Below are positions 26,607-38,470 of a DNA stretch of 64,000 nucleotides, piece by piece; the first letter of the stretch is position 1; the number at the start of each line of letters is the position of its first letter. The stretch lies in NCBI RefSeq assembly GCF_001245615.1, contig NZ_CWKH01000001.1, positions 186,001 through 250,000 on the forward strand, read 5' to 3'. Position numbers and translations under genes: made by a program. Origin of the DNA: Mycolicibacterium neworleansense. GTDB taxonomy: Bacteria > Actinomycetota > Actinomycetes > Mycobacteriales > Mycobacteriaceae. The notes under the pieces are model-generated. The model ran no database searches. It was not told the DNA's origin and saw only the letters and a list, made by a program, of their open reading frames with translations.

Positions 26607-27389
26607 TCAGGGTGTGCCGACGCAGATCGTGATGCCCGACCCGGTGCGATGTTGGGTCTGCGCGCCGTTGACGGTCACGGTGCACGCCACCTCGGGGCCG
26701 AAGTTCACGACACTCACGCTGGCCGTTTCGGTCGCCGGCTGAGCCAGTTCGACCTGCTTGGTCCAGGGGAGCGGGACGTTGAACTCGGTTTGCAGGACGT
26801 TGCCGGTGTCCAGGTAGGTGATGTTGATGGCCCGACCCTCACCGGTGACCTCGTAGACCACGGTCTCGGTGGGCCCGGGTGTGGTCTCGGTCGGTGACGT
26901 GGCGGTGGGCGGCGGAAGCGGCCGCGGTGCGCGGGTGGTCGTCGTGGGCGCCGTCGGAGACGTGGTGAAGCCGGGTTGCGGCGTCACCGGTTGCGGTGCG
27001 ACGACCGTTTCCTGGCTTGACCCGTTGGCGATCACCAGCGCGATGACCAGGCCCAGGACCACCAGGATCGCGACGGCGGCCAGGATCCACAGCCACAGCC
27101 GGGGCTCGCGGTTGCCGGGTTCGGGCGGAGTGGGTGCCCCCGGTGGCGGGGAACCGGCCCCGTACTGGCCGGTTGCGCCGGCGTCGTATCCGTAGGGAGA
27201 GTAGGGCGGTAGCTGTTGGGTGGGATTCGGCACCGCGGATCCGACCGGCGGCGCCGGTTGGGGCACGGCCGGGTACGAGCCCTGATACGGCGGCTGGTTC
27301 GAGTACGCCGGATCTGGATAGTCGACGGGGTAGCCGCTACCGAAAGATTGGCCCGGCTCGGACCCGTCGCGGCGTGGTGAATCGGTCAT
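26607..27389 (-). CDS. Pro-rich single-pass membrane protein with MmpS-like C-terminal domain (Rv2507-like)
   Basis: 260 residues from ATG 27389. The first ~90 residues are a Pro/Tyr/Gly-rich cytoplasmic tail (NQPPYQGSYP, LPPYSPYGYD). One transmembrane helix follows (LWLWILAAVAILVVLGLVIALVIA), then a Thr/Pro linker (TTTTRAPRPLPPPTATSPTE), then an exported beta domain of about 95 residues (VVYEVTGEGRAINITYLDTGN) resembling MmpS-type domains, with one cysteine pair near the end (ACTV...TICVG). Function is unknown; it may act in envelope transport. Confidence 0.82.
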   Translation of the reverse strand: MTDSPRRDGSEPGQSFGSGYPVDYPDPAYSNQPPYQGSYPAVPQPAPPVGSAVPNPTQQLPPYSPYGYDAGATGQYGAGSPPPGAPTPPEPGNREPRLWLWILAAVAILVVLGLVIALVIANGSSQETVVAPQPVTPQPGFTTSPTAPTTTTRAPRPLPPPTATSPTETTPGPTETVVYEVTGEGRAINITYLDTGNVLQTEFNVPLPWTKQVELAQPATETASVSVVNFGPEVACTVTVNGAQTQHRTGSGITICVGTP

Positions 27390-27509
27390 GCCCACCTCAT
27401 GGCTGCGAGGGTACCTGTGCGGATGCTCAGTCCGCTGCGGCCGAGGTCGCGGCGGGCGAGCGCCGGGGACATGCTGGAAAGGACCGCGGAAGTGACGGGA
27501 GGACGCGAG

Positions 27510-29372
27510 GTGGCCGTAGATCGGCATGTGCGGGTGAACTACGGCGCGTCCCTGTCACCGGATGCGACGGCATTTGCCCACTTGGTCGACGACGGCGGCT
27601 ATCCGCGGGCGGTACAGCGCTTCCTGCGCGGATGGCGGGCGAGCTCCTCCCGTGACGTCGAACTGCCCGTTGTCGGACCGGTGACGAAGGTCATTCATTC
27701 CGCAGACGGCCACTGGCTGGCCTGCCAGGTGGCCCCGGAAGGCGGGACGCGCAGCCAGATCTGGGTGGTGACCACCGATCCCGACGACCGTGACGCGCGC
27801 CGCATCGACTACTGGCCGGTTGAGGCCGGGGAGGGCACCGCGGAACTGATCGGGTGGGACGGCACCCAGGTCGCGGCGATCCTCACCGGAGAGGACGGGG
27901 TCGGCAGCTCGTGCCTGATCGATCCGGCGACCGGTTACACCCTGGTGCTCGACCGGCGCTCGGGTGGCCGGCTGGTCGACGCGTGGGCGGGCGCCTCGCT
28001 GGTGCGGGTCGGCCCGCGCGGGTACCAGGAGCTCATCATGTTGTGGGGGCTCACCGAAATCGCGTTGCTGCCATCGGATCCCGGTTCGGTCACTGATTTC
28101 GGCGTGATCCTCGACGATCACACGCCGCGCCGGCTCCGCAGCGGTTTGGACGGTGAGACCACGCTCTACTACCCGGCCAGTACCTATGACCTGGGCAGCA
28201 CCGAGGGGTTTGTGCGGGCCCTGATCCGCAGCGACAACGGCGCCGCGCACGCCCGCCTGCTGGAGGTCACGGTCACCGCCGAGGGCGTGGGCTATCACGT
28301 GGTGGCGGAGCGGCCCGGGTATGACCTCGACGAGTTCGTGGTCAGTGACGACCTGTCCACCGTGGCGTTGTTGTGGAACATCGACGGGCGCAGCGAGCTG
28401 CAGATCCTGGAGTATGCCGACGAGACGCTGTCGGTCCCGATTCCGTTGCCCGGCCCGGTTGCCGGTGAGCTGAGCATCAGCGCGGGTGGGTCGATGGTCG
28501 CGGTCACCGTGCAGGGACCGTCGCTGCCGCGCACCGTCGAACTGGTCGACCCGCGGTCGCTGGAATGGGAGCGGATCGACCGGGAGCCGAGCAGCGGGCC
28601 ACTGACCTCGGCGCCGACGCTGGAGCGGATCACCGCGCGCGACGGGTTGGAGCTCACCGGGTGGCTGTACCGGCCGCAGGGCGAAGTGGTGGGCGCGGTG
28701 ATGTTCCTGCACGGCGGCCCCGAGGGGCAGGCGCGGCCCGAATACAACGAGATCTTCCCGGCGCTGCTGGATGCGGGTTTCGCGGTGCTGACGCCGAATG
28801 TGCGTGGCTCGGGCGGGTTCGGCCGGGCATTCGTGCACGCCGACGACAAGGAGCTGAGGTTCGCCGCGATCGACGATGTCGCCGATTGCGCGCAGTATCT
28901 CCTCGACCGCGGCATCGCCCCGGCCGGGCGGCTGGCCTGTACGGGATGGTCGTACGGCGGCTATCTGACCCAGGCGGCGCTCGCCTTTCATCCGCAGCTT
29001 TTCGTCGCGGGCATCAGCATCTGCGGGATGAGTGACCTGAACACCTTCTACCGCACCACCGAGCCGTGGATCGCGGCGGCGTCCTACCCGGAATACGGCC
29101 ATCCCGTGGCGGATCGCGATCTGCTGGAACGGCTTTCACCGCTGCCGAGGGCGCATCAGGTGATCGCGCCGCTATTGCTGGTGCACGGCGGCAACGACAC
29201 GAACGTGCTGCCCGACGAATCGCGTCAGATGTTCGAGGCGCTCACCGAGCTCGACCGCACGGTCGAGCTGCTGATCTTCGAAGACGACGGGCATGAGATC
29301 ACCAAGCGTGAGAACCGCGCGGCGCTGGTTGACGCCGCGACCCGTTGGCTGGCCAAGGCGTTCGGCGTCTAG
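27510..29372 (+). CDS. S9-family prolyl oligopeptidase-like serine peptidase
   Basis: 620 residues from the GTG at 27510, which has GGGAGGA 6 bases upstream; the frame is open to 27399 but those starts lack a site. Residues 20-380 form a beta-propeller-like N-terminal domain. The alpha/beta hydrolase domain follows, with oxyanion HGGPEG, nucleophile GWSYGGY (Ser481), Asp563 in HGGNDTN and His595 in DDGHEI. It would cleave short peptides in the cytosol, since no signal peptide is seen. The stop codon overlaps the convergent TetR stop. Confidence 0.9.
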   Translation: MAVDRHVRVNYGASLSPDATAFAHLVDDGGYPRAVQRFLRGWRASSSRDVELPVVGPVTKVIHSADGHWLACQVAPEGGTRSQIWVVTTDPDDRDARRIDYWPVEAGEGTAELIGWDGTQVAAILTGEDGVGSSCLIDPATGYTLVLDRRSGGRLVDAWAGASLVRVGPRGYQELIMLWGLTEIALLPSDPGSVTDFGVILDDHTPRRLRSGLDGETTLYYPASTYDLGSTEGFVRALIRSDNGAAHARLLEVTVTAEGVGYHVVAERPGYDLDEFVVSDDLSTVALLWNIDGRSELQILEYADETLSVPIPLPGPVAGELSISAGGSMVAVTVQGPSLPRTVELVDPRSLEWERIDREPSSGPLTSAPTLERITARDGLELTGWLYRPQGEVVGAVMFLHGGPEGQARPEYNEIFPALLDAGFAVLTPNVRGSGGFGRAFVHADDKELRFAAIDDVADCAQYLLDRGIAPAGRLACTGWSYGGYLTQAALAFHPQLFVAGISICGMSDLNTFYRTTEPWIAAASYPEYGHPVADRDLLERLSPLPRAHQVIAPLLLVHGGNDTNVLPDESRQMFEALTELDRTVELLIFEDDGHEITKRENRAALVDAATRWLAKAFGV

Positions 29373-29962
29373 TCGGCGGTGAGCGCCGCCAGTGTCATCC
29401 GGCGCAGCACTGCCCGTGAATGTGTCTTGGGGACAGCGGGTCTGACGATGTGTGGGGTGGAGTTGAGCAGGCCGAACGCGGCATGGGCCATCACCCGGGC
29501 GTCGTCCTCGGCCAGGTCCGGGTCGAGCCGCGTCAGGACCGTCACCCAGATCTCCACGTACTGACGCTGGGCGCGGCGCACCTGTCGTCTGGCGGTGTCG
29601 GGCAGGTGGGCCAGGTCGCGGTCCTGGATGCGGATCAGATCCGACTCACCGAAGACGAAGTCGAGGTGGAAGTCCACCAGGCCGTCCAGTGATGCGGCGG
29701 GGTCGTCGGTCCGCGCGATGACTTCCTGTGCTCCCGCCAGCAGGCGGGTACTGATCCCGACGAGAAGCTCGACCAGCAGGGCTTCCTTGTTGGGGAAGTG
29801 CCGGTAGATGGCCGGACCGCTGATCCCGACCGCCGAGCCGATGTCCTCCAGGCGCACTGCGAGGTAACCGCGTTCGGCCACAAGCCGTTCGGCGGCCGCG
29901 ACCAATTGGCTGCGGCGATCGGATTTGGCCTGACTGCGTCGCGTGACGGCGCTGTCGGACAT
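29369..29962 (-). CDS. accR: TetR-family repressor, AccR-like (Rv2506-like)
   Basis: 197 residues. The N-terminal helix-turn-helix is LVAERGYLAVRLEDIGSAVG...PAIYRHFPNKEALL. The C-terminal ligand domain is the TetR_C type found in regulators of acyl-CoA genes (RIQDRDLAHLP, RRAQRQYVEIW). It is divergent from accD1 with a paired palindromic operator in the 71-base gap, so it probably represses itself and the leucine operon and is relieved by an acyl-CoA intermediate (inference). Confidence 0.88.
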   Translation of the reverse strand: MSDSAVTRRSQAKSDRRSQLVAAAERLVAERGYLAVRLEDIGSAVGISGPAIYRHFPNKEALLVELLVGISTRLLAGAQEVIARTDDPAASLDGLVDFHLDFVFGESDLIRIQDRDLAHLPDTARRQVRRAQRQYVEIWVTVLTRLDPDLAEDDARVMAHAAFGLLNSTPHIVRPAVPKTHSRAVLRRMTLAALTAD

Positions 29963-29987
29963 GGCGCCTCCGGAGGGTAGACAACTC

Positions 29988-31587
<1,600 letters not shown>

Positions 31588-31604
31588 TGATGACCTCAAG
31601 CGCA

Positions 31605-33602
31605 ATGTTCGATACCGTCCTCGTCGCCAACCGCGGCGAGATCGCGGTGCGGGTCATCCGCACCCTGCGGACCATGGGCATCCGGTCGGTTGCGGTGTTC
31701 AGCGACGCCGACGCCGAGGCGCGTCATGTCTTGGAAGCAGATGTCGCCGTACACATCGGACCCGCCGCGGCCCGGCAAAGCTACCTCGACATCGACACCG
31801 TCGTCTCCGCCGCACAGCGAACCGGCGCGCAGGCGGTCCACCCCGGCTACGGATTCCTCTCCGAGAACGCAGAATTCGCCGCTGCTCTGCAGGCCGCGGG
31901 CATCGTGTTCATCGGCCCGCCCGCCTCTGCCATCGCCACCATGGGCGACAAGATCGCCGCCAAGGCCGCCGTATCGGCATTCGGTGTCCCCGTCGTCCCG
32001 GGGATCTCGCGGCCGGGTCTGACGGATGACGAGTTGATCGCGGGTGCACCCGAGGTCGGCTTTCCTGTGCTCGTCAAGCCGTCGGCCGGCGGCGGCGGCA
32101 AGGGCATGCGCGTGGTCGAGCAGGCCGCCGATCTTCCGGCCGCACTGATCAGCGCTCGCCGCGAGGCCGCCGCGGCGTTCGGCGACGACACCCTGTTCCT
32201 GGAACGGTTTGTGTTGCGGCCCCGCCATATCGAGGTGCAGGTACTGGCCGACGGTCACGGCAACGTGATCCACCTCGGAGAGCGGGAATGCAGCCTGCAG
32301 CGCCGGCATCAGAAGGTCATCGAGGAGGCACCCTCGCCGCTGCTGGACCCGGCCACCCGGGCGCGCATCGGTGCGGCTGCGTGCGACACCGCGCGTAGTG
32401 TCGATTACACGGGCGCCGGCACGGTGGAGTTCATCGTGTCCGCCGATGCGCCCGACGAGTTCTTCTTCATGGAGATGAACACCCGGCTGCAGGTCGAACA
32501 CCCGGTCACCGAGATGGTCACCGGAGTCGACCTGGTGGAACAGCAGGTCCAGATCGCCGCCGGCGAGAAGCTCGCACTCGGCCAGGACGACATCGTCATG
32601 ACCGGGCATGCCATCGAGGCCAGGGTGTACGCCGAGGACCCGGCCAACGGCTTCCTTCCCACCGGCGGGCCGGTACTGGGATTGCGCGAGCCGACCGGAC
32701 CCGGTGTGCGGGTGGATTCCGGTCTGGCCGCGGGCACCGTGGTCGGCAGCGACTACGACCCGATGCTGTCGAAGGTCATCGCCCACGGCGCCGACCGGAC
32801 CGCGGCATTGCACAAGCTGGACCGGGCGCTGGCCGACACCGCGGTGCTCGGCCTGACCACCAACACCGAGTTCCTGCGCTTCCTGCTGGCCGATGCCGAT
32901 GTGGCCGTGGGCCGGCTGGACACCGGACTGCTCGACCGTCGCGCACCGGATTTCGCGCCCCAGGAGATCGGTGACGCCGAGCTGATCGCGGCGGCGGCCT
33001 ACCAGTGGATCAGCAACTGGGCGCAGGCCGGCGACAATTTGTGGGCCCGGCCGACCGGCTGGCGGGTGGGGGAGCGTGCTCCGGCTGCATTCCGGCTGCG
33101 CGCCGCCGGCCGCACCGACCACGTCTACCTCACCGGTATCCCGAGTCAGGCCACCGCGACCGTCGAGAACGGCGAAACCCACACCCTGAGTGCCGCTTTC
33201 GCCGGTGACCAGTTCATCGTCACCCTCGACGGCATGCGTACCGAGTATCTGGTCGCCACGCAGCTGAGCGGGGGCGTCGGCCAACTCTGGCTCTCGGGCG
33301 CGGGTCGCAGCTATGTCGTCGAAGAGGTTCGCGAGGCGCCGGTGCGACCCGACGCTGAGCACAGCGGCGATGCCGAACTCGTCAGCCCCATGCCGGGATC
33401 GGTTGTCGCCGTGGGTGTTGCCAGCGGCAGCGAGGTGACTGCAGGCACCATGGTGGTCACCGTGGAGGCGATGAAGATGGAGCATGCCCTGACCGCACCG
33501 ACCGACGGTGTGGCCGAACTACTCGTCGCCGTCGGCGACCAGGTCAAGGTGGGTCAGCCGCTGGCCCGAATCACCGCTGCAACACAGGAGAACGAGCAAT
33601 GA
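31605..33602 (+). CDS. accA1: Biotin carboxylase/BCCP alpha subunit of methylcrotonyl-CoA carboxylase
   Basis: 665 residues from ATG 31605 ([17 protein letters not shown], the conserved start); in-frame starts at 31584-31590 overlapping the accD1 stop are possible. ATP-grasp biotin carboxylase with [11 protein letters not shown] and [17 protein letters not shown], a BT linker, then a C-terminal biotinyl domain with EAMKMEH; the biotinylated lysine is about residue 624. It carboxylates biotin with bicarbonate and ATP and hands CO2 to AccD1 in leucine breakdown. Confidence 0.94.
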   Translation: MFDTVLVANRGEIAVRVIRTLRTMGIRSVAVFSDADAEARHVLEADVAVHIGPAAARQSYLDIDTVVSAAQRTGAQAVHPGYGFLSENAEFAAALQAAGIVFIGPPASAIATMGDKIAAKAAVSAFGVPVVPGISRPGLTDDELIAGAPEVGFPVLVKPSAGGGGKGMRVVEQAADLPAALISARREAAAAFGDDTLFLERFVLRPRHIEVQVLADGHGNVIHLGERECSLQRRHQKVIEEAPSPLLDPATRARIGAAACDTARSVDYTGAGTVEFIVSADAPDEFFFMEMNTRLQVEHPVTEMVTGVDLVEQQVQIAAGEKLALGQDDIVMTGHAIEARVYAEDPANGFLPTGGPVLGLREPTGPGVRVDSGLAAGTVVGSDYDPMLSKVIAHGADRTAALHKLDRALADTAVLGLTTNTEFLRFLLADADVAVGRLDTGLLDRRAPDFAPQEIGDAELIAAAAYQWISNWAQAGDNLWARPTGWRVGERAPAAFRLRAAGRTDHVYLTGIPSQATATVENGETHTLSAAFAGDQFIVTLDGMRTEYLVATQLSGGVGQLWLSGAGRSYVVEEVREAPVRPDAEHSGDAELVSPMPGSVVAVGVASGSEVTAGTMVVTVEAMKMEHALTAPTDGVAELLVAVGDQVKVGQPLARITAATQENEQ

Positions 33603-34762
33603 GCGACTTTCTTTCCACCGGCACGCTGCCGGATCACTACGAGCAACTGGCCAAGACAGTCCGCGACTTCGCCCAGAGCGTGGTCGCCCCGGTGGCCGCC
33701 AAACACGATGAGGAACACTCGTTCCCGTACGAGGTCGTCGCCGGCATGGCTGACATGGGACTGTTCGGCCTTCCGTTCCCCGAGGAGTACGGCGGCATGG
33801 GCGGCGACTACTTCGCGCTGTGCCTGGCTCTGGAGGAACTCGGCAAGGTCGATCAGAGCGTGGCCATCACGCTGGAGGCCGGAGTTTCGCTGGGCGCCAT
33901 GCCCGTCTACCGGTTCGGCAACGAAGCTCAGAAGCAGGAGTGGCTGCCGCTGCTGGCCAGCGGCAAGGCGCTGGGTGCGTTCGGCCTGACCGAGGCCGGT
34001 GGTGGCAGTGACGCCGGCGCCACCAAGACCACGGCGAAGATGGATGACGGTCACTGGATAATCAACGGCTCCAAGCAGTTCATCACCAACTCCGGCACCG
34101 ACATCACCAAGCTGGTGACCGTCACCGCCGTGACCGGGGAACGCGAAGGTGGCAAGAAGGAGATCTCCTCGATCCTGGTGCCGGTGCCCATCGAGGGCTT
34201 CACCGCCGAACCGGCCTACAACAAGGTGGGCTGGAACGCCTCGGACACCCACCCGCTGAGCTTCGACGACGTCCGGGTGCCTGCGGAGAACCTGCTCGGC
34301 GAGCGGGGCCGCGGCTACGCCAACTTCCTGCGCATCCTCGACGAGGGCCGCATCGCCATCGCGGCGCTGTCGGTCGGTGTCGCGCAGGGCTGTGTGGACG
34401 AATGCGTCAAGTACGCCAAGGAACGTCAGGCCTTCGGCGCGGCCATCGGCACGTACCAGGCCATCGCCTTCAAGATCGCCCGGATGGAGGCCCGTGCCCA
34501 CACCGCCCGCGCCGCCTACTACGACGCCGCCGCCCTGATGCTGTCCGGCAAGCCGTTCAAGAAGGCGGCGTCGGTGGCCAAGCTGGTGTCCAGCGAGGCC
34601 GCGATGGACAACGCCCGCGACGCCACCCAGATCTTCGGTGGCTACGGATTCATGAACGAATACCCGGTGGCGCGTCACTACCGGGACAGCAAGATCCTCG
34701 AAATCGGCGAGGGGACAACCGAAGTTCAGCTGATGCTGATCGCGCGGGAGGCGGGTCTGTGA
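33599..34762 (+). CDS. fadE19: Acyl-CoA dehydrogenase (isovaleryl-CoA dehydrogenase role likely)
   Basis: 387 residues, overlapping the accA1 stop by ATGA. FAD-dependent acyl-CoA dehydrogenase with [42 protein letters not shown] and [33 protein letters not shown]. In this operon it most likely oxidises isovaleryl-CoA (or 2-methyl-branched acyl-CoA), the step before methylcrotonyl-CoA carboxylase. Substrate choice cannot be read from the sequence alone. Confidence 0.93.
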   Translation: MSDFLSTGTLPDHYEQLAKTVRDFAQSVVAPVAAKHDEEHSFPYEVVAGMADMGLFGLPFPEEYGGMGGDYFALCLALEELGKVDQSVAITLEAGVSLGAMPVYRFGNEAQKQEWLPLLASGKALGAFGLTEAGGGSDAGATKTTAKMDDGHWIINGSKQFITNSGTDITKLVTVTAVTGEREGGKKEISSILVPVPIEGFTAEPAYNKVGWNASDTHPLSFDDVRVPAENLLGERGRGYANFLRILDEGRIAIAALSVGVAQGCVDECVKYAKERQAFGAAIGTYQAIAFKIARMEARAHTARAAYYDAAALMLSGKPFKKAASVAKLVSSEAAMDNARDATQIFGGYGFMNEYPVARHYRDSKILEIGEGTTEVQLMLIAREAGL

Positions 34763-35250
34763 CCGCTGAGAAGAAAGTGATCGAGCAGCGCGGGTTGTGG
34801 TTCGAGGAGTTCGAGATCGGGGTGCGCTACCTGCACCGGCCCGGGCGGACCATCACCGAGGCCGACAACGTGCTGTTCACCACGCTCACGATGAACACCC
34901 AGGCGCTGCACCTGGATGCCGCGTTCTCCGATGCCCTCCCGCCGTTCAACGCCCGGCTGGTGAACTCGATGTTCACCCTGTCGACGCTCGTCGGCCTTTC
35001 GGTGGCGCAGCTGACCCAGGGCACCATCGTCGGCAACCTCGGATTCTCCGAGATCGCCTTTCCCAAGCCGCTTTTCCACGGTGACACGCTGTATGCCGAA
35101 ACCGAGATCACCGAGAAGCGGGTGTCCAAGAGCCGGCCCGGCGAGGGCATCGTGACCTTCGCCCACACCGGGCGCAACCAGCACGGTGACATCGTGGCCA
35201 CGGCTTCACGCAAGACCATGGTGCGGATGCGGCCGGAGGAGCAGGAATGA
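34759..35250 (+). CDS. MaoC-type enoyl-CoA hydratase (Rv2499c-like)
   Basis: 163 residues from GTG 34759, overlapping the fadE19 stop (GTGA). Hot-dog fold with TLTMNTQALHLDAAF, which carries the hydratase Asp/Asn-His signature, and FPKPLFHGDTLYAETEITEKR. In M. tuberculosis the ortholog works with the citE product in itaconate and leucine degradation; here it probably hydrates 3-methylglutaconyl-CoA or itaconyl-CoA. It overlaps citE by four bases. Confidence 0.9.
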   Translation: MTAEKKVIEQRGLWFEEFEIGVRYLHRPGRTITEADNVLFTTLTMNTQALHLDAAFSDALPPFNARLVNSMFTLSTLVGLSVAQLTQGTIVGNLGFSEIAFPKPLFHGDTLYAETEITEKRVSKSRPGEGIVTFAHTGRNQHGDIVATASRKTMVRMRPEEQE

Positions 35251-36059
35251 CATTGGGGAACAACGGTCCGGGCTGGCTGTTCTGCCCCGCCGACCGGCCT
35301 GAGCGGTTCGAAAAGGCGGCGGCGGCAGCTGATGTGGTGATTCTCGACCTTGAGGACGGGTGTGCGGCCAAGGATCGCCCCGCCGCCCGTCAGTCCCTGA
35401 TCGACACTCCGCTCGATCCGGCCCGCACGGTAGTACGGGTCAACCCGACGAGCACCGCCGACCACGAGCTGGACCTCAAGGCTGTGGCCGCCACGGACTA
35501 CACCACCGTGATGCTGGCCAAGACCGAGCATGCCGATCAGGTGCGGGCTCTGGCGCCGTTGGATGTCGTCGTGCTGATCGAGACCCCCCTGGCCGCGCTC
35601 AACGTGGTCGAGCTGGTACAGCCCGACAACGCCTTCGCGGTGATGTGGGGAGCCGAGGATCTGTTCGCGGTCACCGGCGGCACCGCCAATCGCCGGTCCG
35701 ACGGCAGCTACCGCGACGTCGCCCAGCACGTGCGGTCACAGACCCTGCTGGCGGCCAAGGCGTACGGCAAGCTGGCGCTGGATTCGGTCTACCTCGACAT
35801 CAAGGACCTCGACGGCTTGCGGGCGGAGTCGGACGACGCCGTTGCGGTCGGTTTCGACGCCAAGGTGGCGATCCACCCCACGCAGGTCGCCGTGATCCGG
35901 TCGGCCTATGCGCCGACCGAGGAGCAGGTGGTCTGGGCGCGCGCGGTGCTCGACCGGGTGGCCACGGAGCGGGGCGTCTTCCAGCACGAGGGGCTGATGG
36001 TCGATGCCCCGGTGTTGCGGCGCGCCGAGCGGATCGTCGCGCTGGCTCCGCAAGGCTGA
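35247..36059 (+). CDS. citE: CitE-like beta-hydroxyacyl-CoA lyase (HMG-CoA / citramalyl-CoA lyase)
   Basis: 270 residues of the HpcH/HpaI TIM-barrel family. VVILDLEDGC, ARTVVRVNP, VVVLIETPLAALNV and VMWGAEDLFAVTGG carry the Mg-binding Glu and Asp, and KVAIHPTQV follows near the C-terminus. The M. tuberculosis ortholog Rv2498c is reported to cleave (R)-HMG-CoA and (S)-citramalyl-CoA, so despite the name it closes leucine catabolism here and is not part of a citrate lyase complex. A degenerate copy of its 3' end lies at 36145-36204. Confidence 0.92.
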   Translation: MTLGNNGPGWLFCPADRPERFEKAAAAADVVILDLEDGCAAKDRPAARQSLIDTPLDPARTVVRVNPTSTADHELDLKAVAATDYTTVMLAKTEHADQVRALAPLDVVVLIETPLAALNVVELVQPDNAFAVMWGAEDLFAVTGGTANRRSDGSYRDVAQHVRSQTLLAAKAYGKLALDSVYLDIKDLDGLRAESDDAVAVGFDAKVAIHPTQVAVIRSAYAPTEEQVVWARAVLDRVATERGVFQHEGLMVDAPVLRRAERIVALAPQG

Positions 36060-36144
36060 GCCCGGCGGACGCTTCCGACACGCCTCCAATCCGTTATCCG
36101 CGATGAACACGGCTGTTTTCGGTTCGAGCGCATAATGGCGATAT

Positions 36145-36204
36145 GCCCCAGTGCTGCGACGGGCCGAGCGGATCGTCCAGCTAGCGCCACACCCAGGCAT
36201 CTAG
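36145..36204 (+). pseudogene. Relic of a citE 3' end
   Basis: Reads APVLRRAERIVQLAPHPGI-stop, against the intact citE end APVLRRAERIVALAPQG-stop. Only the last ~19 codons remain, with no start or ribosome site. The many synonymous third-base differences show it is an old or paralogous copy and not a recent duplication. Confidence 0.8.
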
Positions 36205-36302
36205 CCGGCGGCCTCTCACCAGGGGTTTTGCGCGTTCCGCCGCTGCCCTGAGCACCTCATGGACTGGCGGCGCAACATGCCGTCACCCGAGAAGGAGGCG
36301 GT

Positions 36303-37400
36303 ATGGCTGGGTTCTCTGCAGAGCCGGTGCATTCGAGCGTCGATCTGGATCCGGTGCGTCTGGTGGACGTCGACGGGTCACCCACCGAGGAGACGCGGTA
36401 CCGCGGCGATCTACCGCCAGAAACTTTGGGTTGGCTCTACGAGTCCATGGTGGTCACCCGCGATCTGGACGCCGAATTCGTCAATCTGCAGCGCCAGGGT
36501 GAGCTGGCGCTGTACGCATCGTGCCGCGGTCAGGAGGCCGCGCAGGTCGGCGCGGCAGCCTGCCTCCGGAAAACCGATTGGCTGTTTCCGCAGTATCGCG
36601 AGATCGGTGCCTTCCTGCTGCGTGGCATCACCCCCCGTCAGATGGGAGCGGTGTGGCGGGGCCAGTGGCACGGCGGCCTGGAGTTCACCAGCCGTTGCGT
36701 CGCCCCGATCGCGATTCCGATCGCCACCCACGGACTGCACGCCGTCGGCGCGGCGATGGCCGCCCAGCGTCTCGCCGAGGACTCGGTGACGGTCGCGTTC
36801 CTCGGCGACGGTGCCACCAGTGAGGGCGATGCGCACGAGGCACTGAACCTGGCATCGGTGTTCAAGGCGCCATGTGTGTTCTTCGTGCAGAACAATCAGT
36901 GGGCGATCTCGGTGCCGGTGAGTAAGCAGCAGGCCGGGCCGTCGATCGCACACCGGGCCATCGGGTACGGCATGCCGGGCATCCGTGTCGACGGTAACGA
37001 CGTCCTGGCCTGTTATGCGGTGATGGCCGAGGCCGCCGAACGCGCCCGTGCGGGGGAGGGTCCCACGCTCATCGAGGCGATCACCTATCGGATGGGGCCA
37101 CACACCACCTCTGACGATCCCACCCGTTACCGGTCCACCGATGAGGTCGACGAGTGGCTGGCCCGCGATCCGATCGCGAGGTACCGAACCTATCTGCAGA
37201 ACGCGGGCCTGCTCGACGACCGGCTGGAGCAACGCGTCGGCGCGCGGTCCCGGCGGCTGTGCGCAGAGGTGCGCGAAGCCCTTGTCGGCGCGGCCGACGT
37301 CGATCCGACCGAGCTTTTCGACTCCGTCTACGCCGAGATCACCCCGGATCTGGCGCATCAACGCGATCAGTTGTCGGCCGAACTGGCGAAGGAGGCGTGA
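36303..37400 (+). CDS. bkdA: Branched-chain 2-oxoacid dehydrogenase E1 alpha subunit
   Basis: 365 residues from ATG 36303 (AGGAGG upstream). Thiamine-diphosphate E1 alpha with QGELALYASCRGQEAAQVG, the HGLHAVGAAMAAQ region and the TPP/Mg motif GDGATSEGDAHEALN...NN near 170-200. It decarboxylates the 2-oxoacids of Leu, Ile and Val. It starts 243 bases after citE, so it may have its own promoter in the gap that holds the citE relic. Confidence 0.94.
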   Translation: MAGFSAEPVHSSVDLDPVRLVDVDGSPTEETRYRGDLPPETLGWLYESMVVTRDLDAEFVNLQRQGELALYASCRGQEAAQVGAAACLRKTDWLFPQYREIGAFLLRGITPRQMGAVWRGQWHGGLEFTSRCVAPIAIPIATHGLHAVGAAMAAQRLAEDSVTVAFLGDGATSEGDAHEALNLASVFKAPCVFFVQNNQWAISVPVSKQQAGPSIAHRAIGYGMPGIRVDGNDVLACYAVMAEAAERARAGEGPTLIEAITYRMGPHTTSDDPTRYRSTDEVDEWLARDPIARYRTYLQNAGLLDDRLEQRVGARSRRLCAEVREALVGAADVDPTELFDSVYAEITPDLAHQRDQLSAELAKEA

Positions 37401-37405
37401 GGGAG

Positions 37406-38470
37406 ATGACCCAGATCATCGATCGTCCTGCCGCTCAAGGTGACTCGCCGGAGCCGTGGGAACCGAAACTCATTTCGCTCGGGTCACCGGCCGCCACCGA
37501 GTTGACCATGGTCGCCGCGATCAACCGGGCATTGCACGATACGATGGCCGCCGACGAGCATGTGCTGGTGTTCGGCGAGGACGTCGCCACCCTCGGCGGC
37601 GTCTTCCGGGTCACCGAAGGGCTGGCCGAGACTTTCGGCGCCGAACGGTGTTTCGATACGCCGCTGGCCGAATCGGCGATCATCGGGGTGGCGATCGGTC
37701 TTGCGATCCGCGGGTTCACCCCGGTGCCGGAGATCCAGTTCGACGGGTTCAGCTATCCGGCCTTCGACCAGATCGTCAGTCACCTGGCCAAATACCGGAT
37801 GCGCACCCACGGGGACGTCAACATGGGTGTGACGGTGCGGATTCCGTCATTCGGCGGCATCGGTGCGGTTGAGCATCACTCGGAGTCCACCGAGTCGTAC
37901 TGGCTGCACACGGCCGGACTGAAGGTGGTCGTACCGTCCACTCCGTCGGATGCGTACTGGCTGCTGCGGTATTCGATCGGCAGTCCCGACCCGGTGATGT
38001 TCCTGGAGCCCAAACGGCGTTATTGGGCGCGTGAGCTCGTCGACACCGGCACATCAGCTCCGCCGATCGGCCGGGCGATGGTGCGGTGCGCCGGAACCGA
38101 CGTCACCGTCATCACCTACGGCGGGTTGGTGGCCACGGCGCTCAACGCGGCGGACCTGGCCGCCGAGCGCGGTTGGAGCCTGGAGGTTGTCGATCTTCGC
38201 TCCCTCAACCCCCTCGATTTCGACACCGTCGCAGCGTCGGTGCAGCGCACCGGCCGGGCCGTCGTCATGCACGAGGGACCCCGCACCCTGGGGTTCGGAG
38301 CCGAGTTGGCGGCCCGGATCTCCGAGGAGTGCTTCTACGACCTTGAGGCACCGGTGTTGCGTGCCACCGGTTTTGACACGCCCTATCCACCGGCCCGGCT
38401 GGAGAAGGTGTGGTTGCCCGGGGTCGATCGCCTGCTCGATTGTGTCGAGCGTGCGATGGGGCAGCCGTGA
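37406..38470 (+). CDS. bkdB: Branched-chain 2-oxoacid dehydrogenase E1 beta subunit
   Basis: 354 residues from ATG 37406, five bases after bkdA. It carries the transketolase pyrimidine domain ([38 protein letters not shown]) and the C-terminal domain ([41 protein letters not shown]). It forms the heterotetrameric E1 with bkdA. The start was chosen because the longer frame would lie inside bkdA. Confidence 0.94.
   Translation: MTQIIDRPAAQGDSPEPWEPKLISLGSPAATELTMVAAINRALHDTMAADEHVLVFGEDVATLGGVFRVTEGLAETFGAERCFDTPLAESAIIGVAIGLAIRGFTPVPEIQFDGFSYPAFDQIVSHLAKYRMRTHGDVNMGVTVRIPSFGGIGAVEHHSESTESYWLHTAGLKVVVPSTPSDAYWLLRYSIGSPDPVMFLEPKRRYWARELVDTGTSAPPIGRAMVRCAGTDVTVITYGGLVATALNAADLAAERGWSLEVVDLRSLNPLDFDTVAASVQRTGRAVVMHEGPRTLGFGAELAARISEECFYDLEAPVLRATGFDTPYPPARLEKVWLPGVDRLLDCVERAMGQP

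Noticed and set aside
31596..33485. Long minus-strand frame opposite accA1
   Set aside because: Antisense shadow of a well-conserved biotin carboxylase; no ribosome site or recognisable protein.
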